The notes: generated by a model not told the origin, from the sequence alone. A stretch of DNA of 64,000 nt from Muricoccus pecuniae (GCF_014199205.1 NZ_JACIJD010000004.1:124001-188000); one strand, 5' to 3'. Counted from the stretch's first letter, positions 16,461 to 25,614 are shown. Numbers and translations are program-made.

Positions 16461-17225
16461 ATGACGGGCAGCGCGAGCGAGGCCGGCCAGGGCGGCACGG
16501 CCCCCCATCCCGTCCTCGCCCATCGCTACGCCCGGGCCGAGGAGCGGGAGGGCTTCGTGCGCGCCCTCTTCGACGCCACCGCCCCGCATTACGACCGGAT
16601 CGACCGCATCTTCTCCCTCGGCACCGGGCCGGGCTACCGCCGCCGCGCGCTGCGGGAGGCCGGGCTGCGGCCGGGGATGCGGGTGCTGGACGTGGCGGTG
16701 GGCACGGGGCTCGTCGCGCGGCAGGCCGTGACCATCACCGGCGACCCCGCCCTCGTCACCGGGCTGGACCCGAGCGAGGGGATGCTGGCCGAGGCGCGGA
16801 AGTCGCTGCCCGGCGTCACCCTCATCCAGGGCCGCGCCGAGCGCATCCCGCTGCCCGATGCGAGCGTGGACTTCCTCTCCATGGGCTACGCGCTGCGCCA
16901 TGTCGCCGATCTCGGCGCGGCCTTCGCGGAGTACCGCCGCGTGCTCAGGCCCGGCGGCACCGTGCTGCTGCTGGAGATCGGGCGCCCGGAGAGCCGGCTC
17001 GCCCATCTGATCGAGCGCTTCTACATGGGCGCCGCCATTCCCGCCCTCTGCTGGATCGCCGCCCCGCGGCACCGCTCGGGGGAGCTGATGAAGTACTACT
17101 GGGAGACGATCGAGGCCTGCGTCCCGGCCGGGACCATCCTCGGCGCCCTGTCGGATGCCGGCTTCACCGCGCCGTCCTGCGCGACGGAGCTGGAGGTGTT
17201 CCGCGCCTACACGGCCCGCGCGTAG
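16461..17225 (+). CDS. UbiE/COQ5-like SAM methyltransferase
   Basis: From ATG 16461, preceded by GGAAGGGG, the protein has 254 residues. YARAEEREGFVRALFDATAPHYDRIDRIFSLG resembles the UbiE N-terminus, VLDVAVGTGLVARQ is SAM motif I, and GYALRHVADLGAAFAEYRRVLRPGG is the post-I UbiE signature. LLEIGRPES replaces the usual LEFS. The family methylates benzoquinone or naphthoquinone rings. Canonical ubiE in this group usually lies near ubiB and mutM, so this may be the quinone enzyme or a paralogue acting on another lipid or quinone. A short gap separates it from the NnrU gene. Confidence 0.82.
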   Translation: MTGSASEAGQGGTAPHPVLAHRYARAEEREGFVRALFDATAPHYDRIDRIFSLGTGPGYRRRALREAGLRPGMRVLDVAVGTGLVARQAVTITGDPALVTGLDPSEGMLAEARKSLPGVTLIQGRAERIPLPDASVDFLSMGYALRHVADLGAAFAEYRRVLRPGGTVLLLEIGRPESRLAHLIERFYMGAAIPALCWIAAPRHRSGELMKYYWETIEACVPAGTILGALSDAGFTAPSCATELEVFRAYTARA

Positions 17226-17293
17226 CGTTGGGCCTCACGTGAACTTCCGGGGCGTGGACCCGCGGCCCGCGTCGCGTTAAGCCGCGGGCAGCC

Positions 17294-18856
17294 ATGCCCG
17301 AGAGATCTCCCATGCCCCGCCCGAAGCCTGTCATGCTCGTCATCCTCGACGGCTGGGGCTGGCGGGAGGACGGGGCGGACAACGCCGTCTCCCGCGCCGA
17401 CACGCCCGTCTTCGACGAGCTCTGGGCCTCCTGCCCCCGTGCCTTCCTCCGCACCTGCGGCCCGGATGTCGGCCTGCCCGTGGGGCAGATGGGCAATTCG
17501 GAGGTCGGGCACCTCAACATCGGCGCCGGGCGGGTGGTGATGCAGGACCTTCCCCGCATCGGCGCGGCGATCGAGGACGGCTCCCTCGCCGGCCTGCCCG
17601 CCGTGGTGAACCTGGGCGAGCGGCTGCGCGAGACGGGCGGCACGCTGCATCTCTGCGGCCTCGTCTCGCCCGGCGGCGTGCACTCCCACCAGGACCACGG
17701 CCTCGCCCTCGCCCGCATCTTCGCGATGAAGGGCATCCCCGTCGCCGTCCATGCCTGGACCGACGGTCGCGACACCCCGCCCGAGGACGCCGCGACCACC
17801 CTCCCCGCCTTCGAGGCCGCGCTGCCGCCCGGCGCCCGCATGGCCACCGTCACCGGCCGCTACTTCGCCATGGACCGCGACAATCGCTGGGAGCGCGTCT
17901 CCCAGGCCTGGCGCGCGATGGTGATGGCCGAGGGCGCGCAGGGCTGGCCCGGCGCGGCCAGCGGCGCGGAGGCGGTGTACCAGGCCCATGCGGCCGGCAA
18001 GACCGACGAGTTCATCCCCGCCACCGTCCTGTCCGGCTACTACGGCATGAAGGACGGCGATGCCGTGCTCTGCTTCAACTTCCGCGCCGACCGCGTGCGG
18101 GAGATCCTGGCCGCGCTGGTGGACCCGGACTTCCGGGGCTTCGAGCGCCCGCGCGACCCCGCCCTCTGCGGCGCCGTGGGCCTGACCGAGTATTCGGGCG
18201 ACCTGAACGCCTTCCTCGAGACGGTCTTCCCGCCGCAATCCATGGCGGACCTGCTCGGCCCCACCGTCTCGGCCGCGGGCCTCACCCAGCTCCGCATGGC
18301 GGAGACGGAGAAGTACCCGCATGTCACCTACTTCCTGAACGGCGGCGACGAGACGCCCAGCCCGGGCGAGGAGCGGATCATGGTCCCCTCCCCCAAGGTC
18401 GCGACCTATGACCTCCAGCCCGAGATGTCGGCGCCCGAGCTGGCCGCGAAGGCCGAGGCGGCGATCCGCTCCGAGAAGTACGACATGATCGTGCTGAACT
18501 TCGCCAATGCCGACATGGTCGGCCACACCGGCATCATCGCGGCCGCCATCCGCGCCTGCGAGGCGGTGGATGCCGGGCTCGGCCGCATCGTCGCCGCCAT
18601 CCGGGATGCGGGCGGCGCGCTGCTCGTCACGGCCGACCACGGCAATGCCGAGATGATGCGGGACCCCATCACCGGCGCCCCGCACACGGCCCACACGCTG
18701 AACCCCGTGCCCGTGCTGCTCCTCGGCGGCCCGCCCGACATGGCGCTGCATGACGGGCGGCTGGCCGACCTCGCCCCCACCATGCTCGCCCTGCTCGGCC
18801 TCCCGCAGCCCGCGGCGATGACGGGGCGGAGCCTGATGGGCCAGGCCGCGGATTGA
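17294..18856 (+). CDS. gpmI: 2,3-bisphosphoglycerate-independent phosphoglycerate mutase
   Basis: The 520-residue protein is a full iPGM. The metal site starts LVILDGWGWRED, the phospho-acceptor serine is in GQMGNSEVGH (residue 69, or 63 if translation begins at ATG 17312), and AWTDGRDTPPED, NFADRVRE-type NFRADRVRE, VLNFANADMVGHTG and VTADHGNAEMM supply the remaining ligands. It interconverts 3- and 2-phosphoglycerate with Mn ions in glycolysis and gluconeogenesis. The first ATG lacks a clear ribosome binding site, so the start is not fixed. Its stop overlaps the TTG start of the EnvC-like gene. Confidence 0.97.
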   Translation: MPERSPMPRPKPVMLVILDGWGWREDGADNAVSRADTPVFDELWASCPRAFLRTCGPDVGLPVGQMGNSEVGHLNIGAGRVVMQDLPRIGAAIEDGSLAGLPAVVNLGERLRETGGTLHLCGLVSPGGVHSHQDHGLALARIFAMKGIPVAVHAWTDGRDTPPEDAATTLPAFEAALPPGARMATVTGRYFAMDRDNRWERVSQAWRAMVMAEGAQGWPGAASGAEAVYQAHAAGKTDEFIPATVLSGYYGMKDGDAVLCFNFRADRVREILAALVDPDFRGFERPRDPALCGAVGLTEYSGDLNAFLETVFPPQSMADLLGPTVSAAGLTQLRMAETEKYPHVTYFLNGGDETPSPGEERIMVPSPKVATYDLQPEMSAPELAAKAEAAIRSEKYDMIVLNFANADMVGHTGIIAAAIRACEAVDAGLGRIVAAIRDAGGALLVTADHGNAEMMRDPITGAPHTAHTLNPVPVLLLGGPPDMALHDGRLADLAPTMLALLGLPQPAAMTGRSLMGQAAD

Positions 18857-20322
18857 GCCCGAGCGGCCGGCGCGCCGCCCCCGGTACCCCCGGCGCGGCA
18901 CGCCGCCCGCCGGCACGGGGGCGGGCCGGCGGGGCGCCGCGCCTGCTGGCCCTGCTCGCCCTCCTCCCCGCCCTCGCCCTCGCCCAGCCCCGCGCCCCCG
19001 ACCGCACCCCTGACAGGCAGGCCCTCGGGGAAGCGGAGCGCGAGGCCGAGCGCGCGCGGGAGGATGCCACCGCCAGCGCCCGCGACGCCCGCGCCGCCGA
19101 GGCCGCCGAGCGCGCCCTGGCCGAGCGCCGCGCCGAGGCCGGGCGCCGCGCCGTCGCCGCCGAGGCCGCGCTGGCCGAGGCGGAGGCCGCGCTGGAGGCC
19201 GCCGGCGCCGCGCGGGACGCGGCCGAGGCCGACCTCGCCCGCCGCGCCGAGGCCCTGGCCCCGATGATTCCCGCCATGCGCCGCCTCGGCCTCTGGCCGG
19301 CCGAGACGCTGCTCGTCGTCCCCGCCCCGCCGGAGGAGGCGCTGCGCGGGGCGCTGATCCTGCGCGGGCTCGCCCGGCGCCTCGGGCAGGAAGCCGCCGG
19401 CTATCGCAGCGCGCAGGAGAAGGCGACCCGCGCCGCCGCCGCGCTGGAGGCCGAGCGGACCCGGCTCGCCGCCGCCCGCGCCGCCGCCCAGGCCGCGGCG
19501 GAGGCGGTGGAGGCCTCCCTCGCCGAGGCCCGCGAGCGCCGCGCCGCCGCCCGGGAGGGCGAGGCCGCCGCCGCCCGCCGCGCCGCCCTCGCCGCCGCCG
19601 GGGCGCGCGACCTCCGCGGCGCGGTGGAGCGGCTGGAGCGCGAGGCCGAGGCCCGGGAGGCCCGCGAGCGCGCCGAGGCCGCCGAGCGCGCCCGGGAGGC
19701 GGAAGCGCGGGAGCGCCAGGCCATGGCCCGCCGCCGCGAGGCCGAGGGCCGCGCCCGCGAGGCCGAGGCGCGCGAGGCCGCCGCCCGCAGCGCCACCCAG
19801 CGTGAGGCCCTTTTGCGGGAGCGCACGGAGCGCGAGGCCGCGGCCCGCGCCGCGCGGGAGGCGGAGCGCGAAGCCGAGCGGGACGCGGCCGCCGCCCGCG
19901 AGAGCGCGGAGGCGGCGCGGGAGCGCGCGCGGGAAGCCGCCAGCCAGCCCCGCCCTGCGCGCGGCGCCCCCGTGGCCGGCTCGGTCCGCCGGGATTTCGG
20001 GGATGGCGGCGCCACCGGCCAGACCTGGTCCGCCCCCGCCGGGGCGAGGGTGGTCAGCCCCTGTGGCGGAAGGGTCGTCTTCGCCGGTCCGTTTCGCTCC
20101 TATGGCCGAATGTTGATTGTGGATTGCGGCGGCGGCTACCATTTTGTCCTTGCCGGGCTCGACCGGTTGGACGCAGAGCCCGGACAGCGCGTCCTGGCCG
20201 GGGAAGCGGTGGGTACAGTTGGTAACGCCGGAGGGTCTGGCGGGGGCCGCGCGTCGCTTTACCTTGAGCTGCGGCGCGGCGGCCGGGCCGTGGACCCCGC
20301 CGGCTGGACCGGGCGGGGCTGA
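18853..20322 (+). CDS. EnvC-like murein hydrolase activator (coiled coil plus degenerate LytM)
   Basis: The 489-residue protein has an N-terminal hydrophobic export segment (LLALLALLPALALAQ, about residues 31-45), then about 330 residues of Ala/Glu/Arg-rich coiled coil, then a C-terminal LytM/M23 domain from about residue 375 (GSVRRDFGDGG, PAGARVVSPCGGRVVFAG, YGRMLIVDCGGGYHFVLAG). The HxxxD and HxH zinc ligands of active M23 peptidases are missing (LYLELRRGG at the last ligand site), as in EnvC, which activates amidases at the septum rather than cutting itself. The TTG start overlaps the gpmI stop; no better start is obvious. ctpA follows, the usual partner order. Confidence 0.88.
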   Translation: MSPSGRRAAPGTPGAARRPPARGRAGGAPRLLALLALLPALALAQPRAPDRTPDRQALGEAEREAERAREDATASARDARAAEAAERALAERRAEAGRRAVAAEAALAEAEAALEAAGAARDAAEADLARRAEALAPMIPAMRRLGLWPAETLLVVPAPPEEALRGALILRGLARRLGQEAAGYRSAQEKATRAAAALEAERTRLAAARAAAQAAAEAVEASLAEARERRAAAREGEAAAARRAALAAAGARDLRGAVERLEREAEAREARERAEAAERAREAEARERQAMARRREAEGRAREAEAREAAARSATQREALLRERTEREAAARAAREAEREAERDAAAARESAEAARERAREAASQPRPARGAPVAGSVRRDFGDGGATGQTWSAPAGARVVSPCGGRVVFAGPFRSYGRMLIVDCGGGYHFVLAGLDRLDAEPGQRVLAGEAVGTVGNAGGSGGGRASLYLELRRGGRAVDPAGWTGRG

Positions 20323-20417
20323 TCCTCGGGCGGGCAGTTCTGGTTAACCGCTGGGCAGGACGTCCGGTGGCAATGTTCTGGGAACCGTGGCCAGCCACGG
20401 CGAGAGGGGTCTGACGG

Positions 20418-21839
20418 ATGGGTGTTCCTGCTGGACGGTCTTCCAAGCCGCGCTTCCGCCTGCGGGCGATGGCTTCGGTCGCCGCCGCCTTCACCGCGGG
20501 CGCCATCGCCGGGCCCGTCGTCACCGCCTGGGCGCAGGACGGCTCCAGGGCCGAGACCTACCGGCTGCTGAACCTCTTCGGCGACGTGTTCGAGCGCGTG
20601 CGCGCCGAGTACGTGGAGCCCGTGAACGACCGCGACGTGATCGAGAACGCGATCAACGGCATGCTCCAGGGGCTCGACCCCCACTCCTCCTACATGAACC
20701 TCCGCAATTTCCGCGACATGCAGGTGCAGACCCGCGGCGAGTTCGGCGGCCTCGGCATCGAGGTCAGCCAGGAGGCGGGCTATGTGAAGGTCATCTCGCC
20801 GATCGACGAGACCCCCGCGGCGCGGGCCGGGGTGAAGCCCGGCGACCTCATCACCCATATCAACAACGCCTCCACCCAGGGCCTCACCCTTCAGGAGGCC
20901 GTGGACCAGATGCGGGGCGAGCGCGGCAGCTCCATCCGCCTGACCATCCGGCGCGAGGGCACGGCGACGCCGATCGAGCTCTCCCTCACCCGCGAGACCA
21001 TCCGCCCGCAGGTCGTGCGCGCCCGGATGGAGGCGGGGGACGTCGCCTATATCCGCCTGACCTCCTTCAACGAGCAGACCGAGGTCGGCCTGCGCCGCGC
21101 CCTCTCCAACCTGCGCTCCCAGGCGCGGGACGGGCTGAAGGGAATCGTGCTCGACCTCCGCAACAACCCGGGCGGGCTGCTGGACCAGGCGATCCAGGTC
21201 TCGGACGACTTCCTCGAGCAGGGCGAGATCGTCTCCACCCGCGCCCGCCGGCCCGAGGACGCGCAGCGCTGGAACGCGCGCTCGGGGGACATCACCGCCG
21301 GGCTGCCCGTGGTGGTGCTGGTGAATGCAGGCTCCGCCTCCGCCTCCGAGATCGTGGCGGGCGCGCTGCAGGACCATCGCCGCGCGATCATCATGGGGGT
21401 GAAGAGCTTCGGGAAGGGCTCGGTGCAGACCGTGATGCCCCTGCCGGGCAACGGCGCCATCCGCCTGACCACGGCGCGCTACTACACCCCCTCCGGCCGC
21501 TCCATCCAGGCCACCGGCATCGAGCCCGACATCGAGGTGCTGGCCCAGCGGGAGGACGCGCAACAGAACCGCGAGCGCGACCGCGAGGCCGACCTGCGCC
21601 GGGCGCTCCGCAACGACAACAGCGGCGCCGCGGCCCAGGGCGTGAACGCCCGCCCGCCCGCGCCGCTGCCGCCGCTGAACCTGCCCAGCGGGCTGGTCCA
21701 GGCCGTGCAGCGCCTCCCCGCGGAGGGCGCGCCCTCCTTCGACCCGACGAAGCCGGAGACCGACCACCAGCTCCAGCAGGCGCTGAACCTCCTGCGCGGG
21801 ATGGCCTCGGGCCAGCCGCAGCGCCGCGCCAGCCGCTGA
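20418..21839 (+). CDS. ctpA: Carboxy-terminal processing protease (S41 family)
   Basis: The 473-residue protein has an N-terminal signal or anchor (AMASVAAAFTAGAIAGPVVTAWA, to residue 39). A PDZ domain spans about residues 105-185 (GEFGGLGIEV, ARAGVKPGDLITHINN) and the S41 catalytic core follows, with the serine in GSASASEI (about residue 308) and Lys333 in SFGKGSVQ. These proteases trim periplasmic proteins by their C-termini. The Gln/Pro-rich C-terminal 100 residues after IEVLAQRED are variable in the family. It follows the EnvC-like gene and precedes a YibQ-type gene, an arrangement common in alphaproteobacteria and consistent with cell-wall remodelling. Confidence 0.95.
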   Translation: MGVPAGRSSKPRFRLRAMASVAAAFTAGAIAGPVVTAWAQDGSRAETYRLLNLFGDVFERVRAEYVEPVNDRDVIENAINGMLQGLDPHSSYMNLRNFRDMQVQTRGEFGGLGIEVSQEAGYVKVISPIDETPAARAGVKPGDLITHINNASTQGLTLQEAVDQMRGERGSSIRLTIRREGTATPIELSLTRETIRPQVVRARMEAGDVAYIRLTSFNEQTEVGLRRALSNLRSQARDGLKGIVLDLRNNPGGLLDQAIQVSDDFLEQGEIVSTRARRPEDAQRWNARSGDITAGLPVVVLVNAGSASASEIVAGALQDHRRAIIMGVKSFGKGSVQTVMPLPGNGAIRLTTARYYTPSGRSIQATGIEPDIEVLAQREDAQQNRERDREADLRRALRNDNSGAAAQGVNARPPAPLPPLNLPSGLVQAVQRLPAEGAPSFDPTKPETDHQLQQALNLLRGMASGQPQRRASR

Positions 21840-21864
21840 CCATCGGGGGGCGCCGAAGCCACCT

Positions 21865-23094
21865 ATGAAGGCCCTCGGCGTCTTCTGGCTGGTCGTGCTG
21901 GCCGCTCTCGGCGCCGGCGGCCTGGCACTGCACCTCGCGGGGCCGCCCGAGGATGGGATCCCACCCTCCCTCACCCGCGCGCGGGAGGCAGAGGCAGCCC
22001 CGGATGCGCCCCCGGCCCCGGCCGCCCCGCCGGAGGTGCCGCCGCCGCCCGTGGCAGAAGCGCCTTCCACCCCTCCCGCCGCGCCGACAGCCCCGCCCCG
22101 GCCTGCCCCGGAGCCCCCGCGCTCCGTCGCCGAAGCAGCGCCCACGACGCCCGCCGCGCCGCCGGCGGAGGCGCCGCCCGCCCCGGCCTCCCCGCCGCCG
22201 GTGGCCGCCGCGCCTCCCAGCGCGCCCGAGCCGCCGCCCCTGCCCGCCCCGCCCCTGCGCGCCGAGGCGCCCGCCGACCGGCCGATCCCGCCGCCCGATC
22301 CGGGACTTCAGGAGCCCACCCGCTACGGGCCGATCCCCCGGGTGGGGCCGGAGGGCCGCACCCCGGCGCGCTACTACGCCCGCCTGACCGAGCGCGGGGA
22401 AACGCGGCCGCGCGTGGCGCTGGTGGTGGGCAATCTCGGCCTCTCCGCCTCCCTCTCCGAGGAGGCGATCCGGCGGTTGCCGCCCGAGACGGCGCTCGCC
22501 TTCTCGCCCTATGCCACGCGCCCCGCGCCCCTGCTGGAGCGTGCCCGGACGCGGGGGATGGAGGCGCTGAGCGCCATCCCGCTCGAGCCGGCCAACTACC
22601 CCACGAACGACCCCGGCGACCGCGCCCTTCTGACGAGCCTGCCGGTGGCCGAGAATGCCGAGCGCCTGCTCTGGGTCCTGTCGCGCATCGGCGGCCAGGT
22701 GGGCGCCATCGGCGCGCTCGGCCCCATGCGCGGGGAGCGCTTCGCGGCGCTGCCCGAGGCGCTCGGCGGCCTGCAGGATGTGCTGCGGGACCGCGGGCTG
22801 ATCTACCTCGATCCCCGCCCGGGCGCGCCCAACCCCGCCCGCGCCTGGGGCCGCGCCGTCGACCTCGTGGTGGACGAGCCCGCGACGCGAGGCGAGATCG
22901 ACCGGCGGCTGGGGGAACTGGAGCGGATCGCGCGGGAGCGCGGCTCAGCGCTCGGCCTTGCCGCGGATGTCTCCCCCGTGCTGGTGGACCGCGTGGCGGC
23001 CTGGGCGGCGGGGCTGGAGTCGCGGGGGCTGGCGATGGTTCCCGTCACCGCCCTCATCCGCCGCCCCGAAGAGCTGCCTCGGAACCCGCAATGA
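21865..23094 (+). CDS. Divergent polysaccharide deacetylase (YibQ/DUF610 family) with Pro-rich linker
   Basis: The 409-residue protein begins with one hydrophobic helix (LGVFWLVVLAALGAGGLALHL), then about 125 residues almost entirely Pro/Ala, a periplasm-spanning linker. The C-terminal domain (RVALVVGNLGLSASLSEEAIRRLP, LAFSPYA, EALSAIPLEP, AIGALGPMRGERFAALP) matches the divergent polysaccharide deacetylase family, which keeps the barrel but lacks standard NodB metal residues. An anchor plus Pro linker fits a role at the cell wall with the neighbouring EnvC and CtpA proteins, but no biochemical activity is established. Its stop overlaps the rppH start (ATGA). Confidence 0.87.
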   Translation: MKALGVFWLVVLAALGAGGLALHLAGPPEDGIPPSLTRAREAEAAPDAPPAPAAPPEVPPPPVAEAPSTPPAAPTAPPRPAPEPPRSVAEAAPTTPAAPPAEAPPAPASPPPVAAAPPSAPEPPPLPAPPLRAEAPADRPIPPPDPGLQEPTRYGPIPRVGPEGRTPARYYARLTERGETRPRVALVVGNLGLSASLSEEAIRRLPPETALAFSPYATRPAPLLERARTRGMEALSAIPLEPANYPTNDPGDRALLTSLPVAENAERLLWVLSRIGGQVGAIGALGPMRGERFAALPEALGGLQDVLRDRGLIYLDPRPGAPNPARAWGRAVDLVVDEPATRGEIDRRLGELERIARERGSALGLAADVSPVLVDRVAAWAAGLESRGLAMVPVTALIRRPEELPRNPQ

Positions 23095-23579
23095 CCGAAC
23101 TGCCCCTGCGCCCGAATGTCGGCGCCTGCCTGTTCAACCGCGAGGGACTGGTCCTCATCGCCCGCCGCGCGGACCAGCCGGCGGGGGAGGCAGCGTCCGG
23201 CGCCTGGCAGCTCCCCCAGGGCGGGCTGGACCGTGGCGAGGACCCCGAGGCCGCCGTGCTGCGCGAGCTGGAGGAGGAGATCGGGACGCGCAACGCGGTC
23301 GTGCTCGGCCGCATGGCGGAATGGCTGGACTACGACCTGCCCGCGCATCTCGTCGGCAAGGCGCTGGGCGGCAAGTACCGCGGGCAGACCCAGATGTGGT
23401 TCGCGCTGCGCTTCCTCGGCGCGGATGGCGAGATCCGGCTGGACGCGGACAGGCACCAGGAATTCGATGCCTGGCAGTGGGCACCGCTGGCCTCCCTGCC
23501 CTCCATCGCCGTGCCCTTCCGCCGCCCGATCTACGAGCGGCTGGCGCGGGACTTCGCCCGCTACGCCGTGCCGGCCTGA
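23091..23579 (+). CDS. rppH: RNA pyrophosphohydrolase (Nudix)
   Basis: The 162-residue protein starts LPLRPNVGACLFNREGLVLIARR and has a complete Nudix box at residues 44-65 (GGLDRGED then RELEEEIG). GKYRGQTQMWFALRF and EFDAWQWAPL are typical of RppH/NudH. It removes pyrophosphate from 5' triphosphorylated RNA and starts mRNA decay; some members also hydrolyse dinucleoside polyphosphates. The start overlaps the preceding stop by 4 bases, so it is translationally coupled. Length is normal. Confidence 0.95.
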   Translation: MTELPLRPNVGACLFNREGLVLIARRADQPAGEAASGAWQLPQGGLDRGEDPEAAVLRELEEEIGTRNAVVLGRMAEWLDYDLPAHLVGKALGGKYRGQTQMWFALRFLGADGEIRLDADRHQEFDAWQWAPLASLPSIAVPFRRPIYERLARDFARYAVPA

Positions 23580-23609
23580 TCGGGGCCGATCTGGCCGGGG
23601 CTCGGCCGG

Positions 23610-24755
23610 TCAGGCGCCGAAGCCGCGGGCCAGGGCCCGCCACATCTCCTTGCGGTTGTACTCCCAGTCCAGCGGCAGGCCACGATGCATCTTGCCGTCC
23701 CGCCGCCCCACGGCCGGCTCGCTGACGAGCCAGGAGTAGCGGTCGACCAGCCCCCAGGTGAGGAGGCTGCGCACTCCGCCCTCCACGGCGGCACCGAGGA
23801 AGCCCGCCGCGCGCTCGGCCACCAGCCGGTCCCGGGCGGCGTAGTCATCCGGCACGGCCCCGGCCTCGCGGATGTCCAGTTCCGTCACCAGCACGGACAG
23901 CCCCTCCGCCCGGATGGCGCGGAGGAAGGCGGTGAAGACGGCGGGGTTGAAGGGCCGGTCCATCTGGAGATGCGCCTGGATGCCCACCGCATCGATCGGC
24001 ACCCGCCGCCTGACGAGGTCGCGCAGGAGGGTCAGCAGGCGCCGGCGCTTCTCCTCCGCCCAGGGCGTGTCCTCCTCGACGCCGTACTCGTTCAGCACGA
24101 GGCGAAGGGTCGCGTCCTGCTCCCGCGCGAGGCGGAAGGCCGTCTCGATATAGGCAGGGCCGAGGGTGCGGAGGAAAGGCGTGTCGCGCAGCTCGCCCTC
24201 GGCCTGGGGCGTGTCGCTGCCGGGCGGGTCGGCGACGGGCTCGTTCACCACGTCCCAGTCCCGGATGCGCAGGCGCGTGGTCGAGAGAACGCGGGCGATA
24301 TGGGCGGCCATCACGGCGCGGGCGCGGGCCGGCCCCTCCCCTGCCGCGGCCACGGCCCAGTCGGGGAAGGAGTCGTGCCAGACCAGGGCGTGGCCGCGCG
24401 TCGTGCGGCCGCGCGCCTGGCCCCAGGCGACGATCCGGTCGAGGCCGGAGAAGTCGAAGACCCCCTCCTTCGGCTGGAGGCTGGACCACTTGCCCTCGAA
24501 CTCCGGGACGAGGATGCCGGCCTCGCGCTCATAGGCGGCGGCGTAGAGCGGATCCTTCTCCAGCAGCTCCGCCTGGACGGCGGCGCCGAAGGAGAAGCCG
24601 CGGTCGCGCGCGACCTGCCACAGGCCGGGCGGCGGGTTCAGCGCCGGGCTCCCGGGCTGCGCTTGCGCCGGGCCGGCGACGGCGGAGAGTGCCGCCGCGC
24701 CGAGAAGGGCCCGGCGGGATGTGCCCCCCGCCGGGCGCGACGGGGAGCCGGCCAT
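23610..24755 (-). CDS. Exported GH10 endo-1,4-beta-xylanase-like glycosidase
   Basis: The 381-residue protein has a twin-arginine-like leader (TSRRALLGAAALSAVAGPAQA, to about residue 32). A glycoside hydrolase family 10 barrel follows: GRTTRGHALVWHDSFPDW, acid/base Glu172 in DWDVVNEPV and nucleophile Glu292 in VTELDIRE, with VGIQAHLQ before it. GH10 enzymes cleave beta-1,4-xylan. A xylanase in a core region of this kind of bacterium is unusual; a plant-associated lifestyle or a role on another beta-glycan is possible. The last residues are 32 bases from the convergent rppH stop. The ferritin-like gene lies 1 base upstream of its start. Confidence 0.93.
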   Translation of the reverse strand: MAGSPSRPAGGTSRRALLGAAALSAVAGPAQAQPGSPALNPPPGLWQVARDRGFSFGAAVQAELLEKDPLYAAAYEREAGILVPEFEGKWSSLQPKEGVFDFSGLDRIVAWGQARGRTTRGHALVWHDSFPDWAVAAAGEGPARARAVMAAHIARVLSTTRLRIRDWDVVNEPVADPPGSDTPQAEGELRDTPFLRTLGPAYIETAFRLAREQDATLRLVLNEYGVEEDTPWAEEKRRRLLTLLRDLVRRRVPIDAVGIQAHLQMDRPFNPAVFTAFLRAIRAEGLSVLVTELDIREAGAVPDDYAARDRLVAERAAGFLGAAVEGGVRSLLTWGLVDRYSWLVSEPAVGRRDGKMHRGLPLDWEYNRKEMWRALARGFGA

Positions 24756-24756
24756 G

Positions 24757-25614
24757 CTAGGCGGCGGCCCGGGCGGGAGCGTTCTCGTTCGCCACGCGGA
24801 TCAAGGTCTGGCGGTACTTCTCCCGCCGCCACTGGAGCAGCTTCCAGGCCCCCTTGGCGGCCATGTCGGAGAGGCGGCCGCGCGGCTCCAGCCCGATGGA
24901 CTTGAAGATCATGCCCATGCCCCGCTCGATGTGGCGGAAGCGGTAGAAGCCCATGGCGCGGCCCATATAGCCCGTGATGCAGCGGTCGTGGCTGTAGGGC
25001 GTGTCCGGCGTCTCGTTGCCGCAGTGATAGGCGAAGGCCAGTTCGTCGTCCTCGGACTCGCCGATCCGCCCCGCGGCCACGCGGAGGCGCTTGGGGAAGG
25101 AGAGCTTCTCGCGGGCGAGGTAGCGCTTCATGTGGTCGTAGAAAAGCTTGAAGTGCCGGTACTCGTCGGCGGCGATGAGGCGGCAGACCTGGCGCAGCAC
25201 CGGCTCCTCCGTGCTGTCGCCGAGCGCGGTGTAGTAGGAGGAGGTCCCCGTCTCCACCATGCAGCGGGCGATCAGCTCCCCCGTGCGGGAGCCGCGGATG
25301 GAGGCGTCGGCCTTCACGTCGATCTTGTAGCCCTCGCGGTAGCGCCTGAAGGCCTCGTCGAAGGACCAGCCGGGATCGGCGATCTCGCCCCACTTGCCCA
25401 GCGCGTCGCCGTGCTGGACCTCCTCCACCGCCCAGTTGTCGGCCGCCCGGGAGAAGTCGGGGTCACCGACGAAGACGTTGTTGAGATAGACGGCGTAGTC
25501 GACGCCGTTCTTCTCCACGAGCGCCGCGGCCTTCACCAGCGGCACGATCTCGGGATCGACCTTGGAGGGGTCGAAGCTGTCCCAGGCGATCTGGTCGAGG
25601 GTCCAGTGCTTCAT
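24757..25614 (-). CDS. Ferritin-like di-iron protein (acyl-ACP desaturase-like)
   Basis: From ATG 25614, behind a GGGAAG ribosome binding site, the protein has 285 residues; 42 more codons upstream to 25740 look non-coding. Two E-x-x-H pairs, in AVEEVQHGDAL (about residue 84) and AADEYRHFKL (about residue 168), plus intervening helices (ARCMVETGTSSYY), form a four-helix di-iron site. Relatives include acyl-ACP desaturase and bacterial ferritin-like proteins of unknown substrate. There is no signal peptide. The exported GH10 gene follows after 1 base, so they are probably co-transcribed although functionally unrelated. Oxidase, desaturase or iron-related activity cannot be chosen from sequence alone. 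Confidence 0.8.
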   Translation of the reverse strand: MKHWTLDQIAWDSFDPSKVDPEIVPLVKAAALVEKNGVDYAVYLNNVFVGDPDFSRAADNWAVEEVQHGDALGKWGEIADPGWSFDEAFRRYREGYKIDVKADASIRGSRTGELIARCMVETGTSSYYTALGDSTEEPVLRQVCRLIAADEYRHFKLFYDHMKRYLAREKLSFPKRLRVAAGRIGESEDDELAFAYHCGNETPDTPYSHDRCITGYMGRAMGFYRFRHIERGMGMIFKSIGLEPRGRLSDMAAKGAWKLLQWRREKYRQTLIRVANENAPARAAA

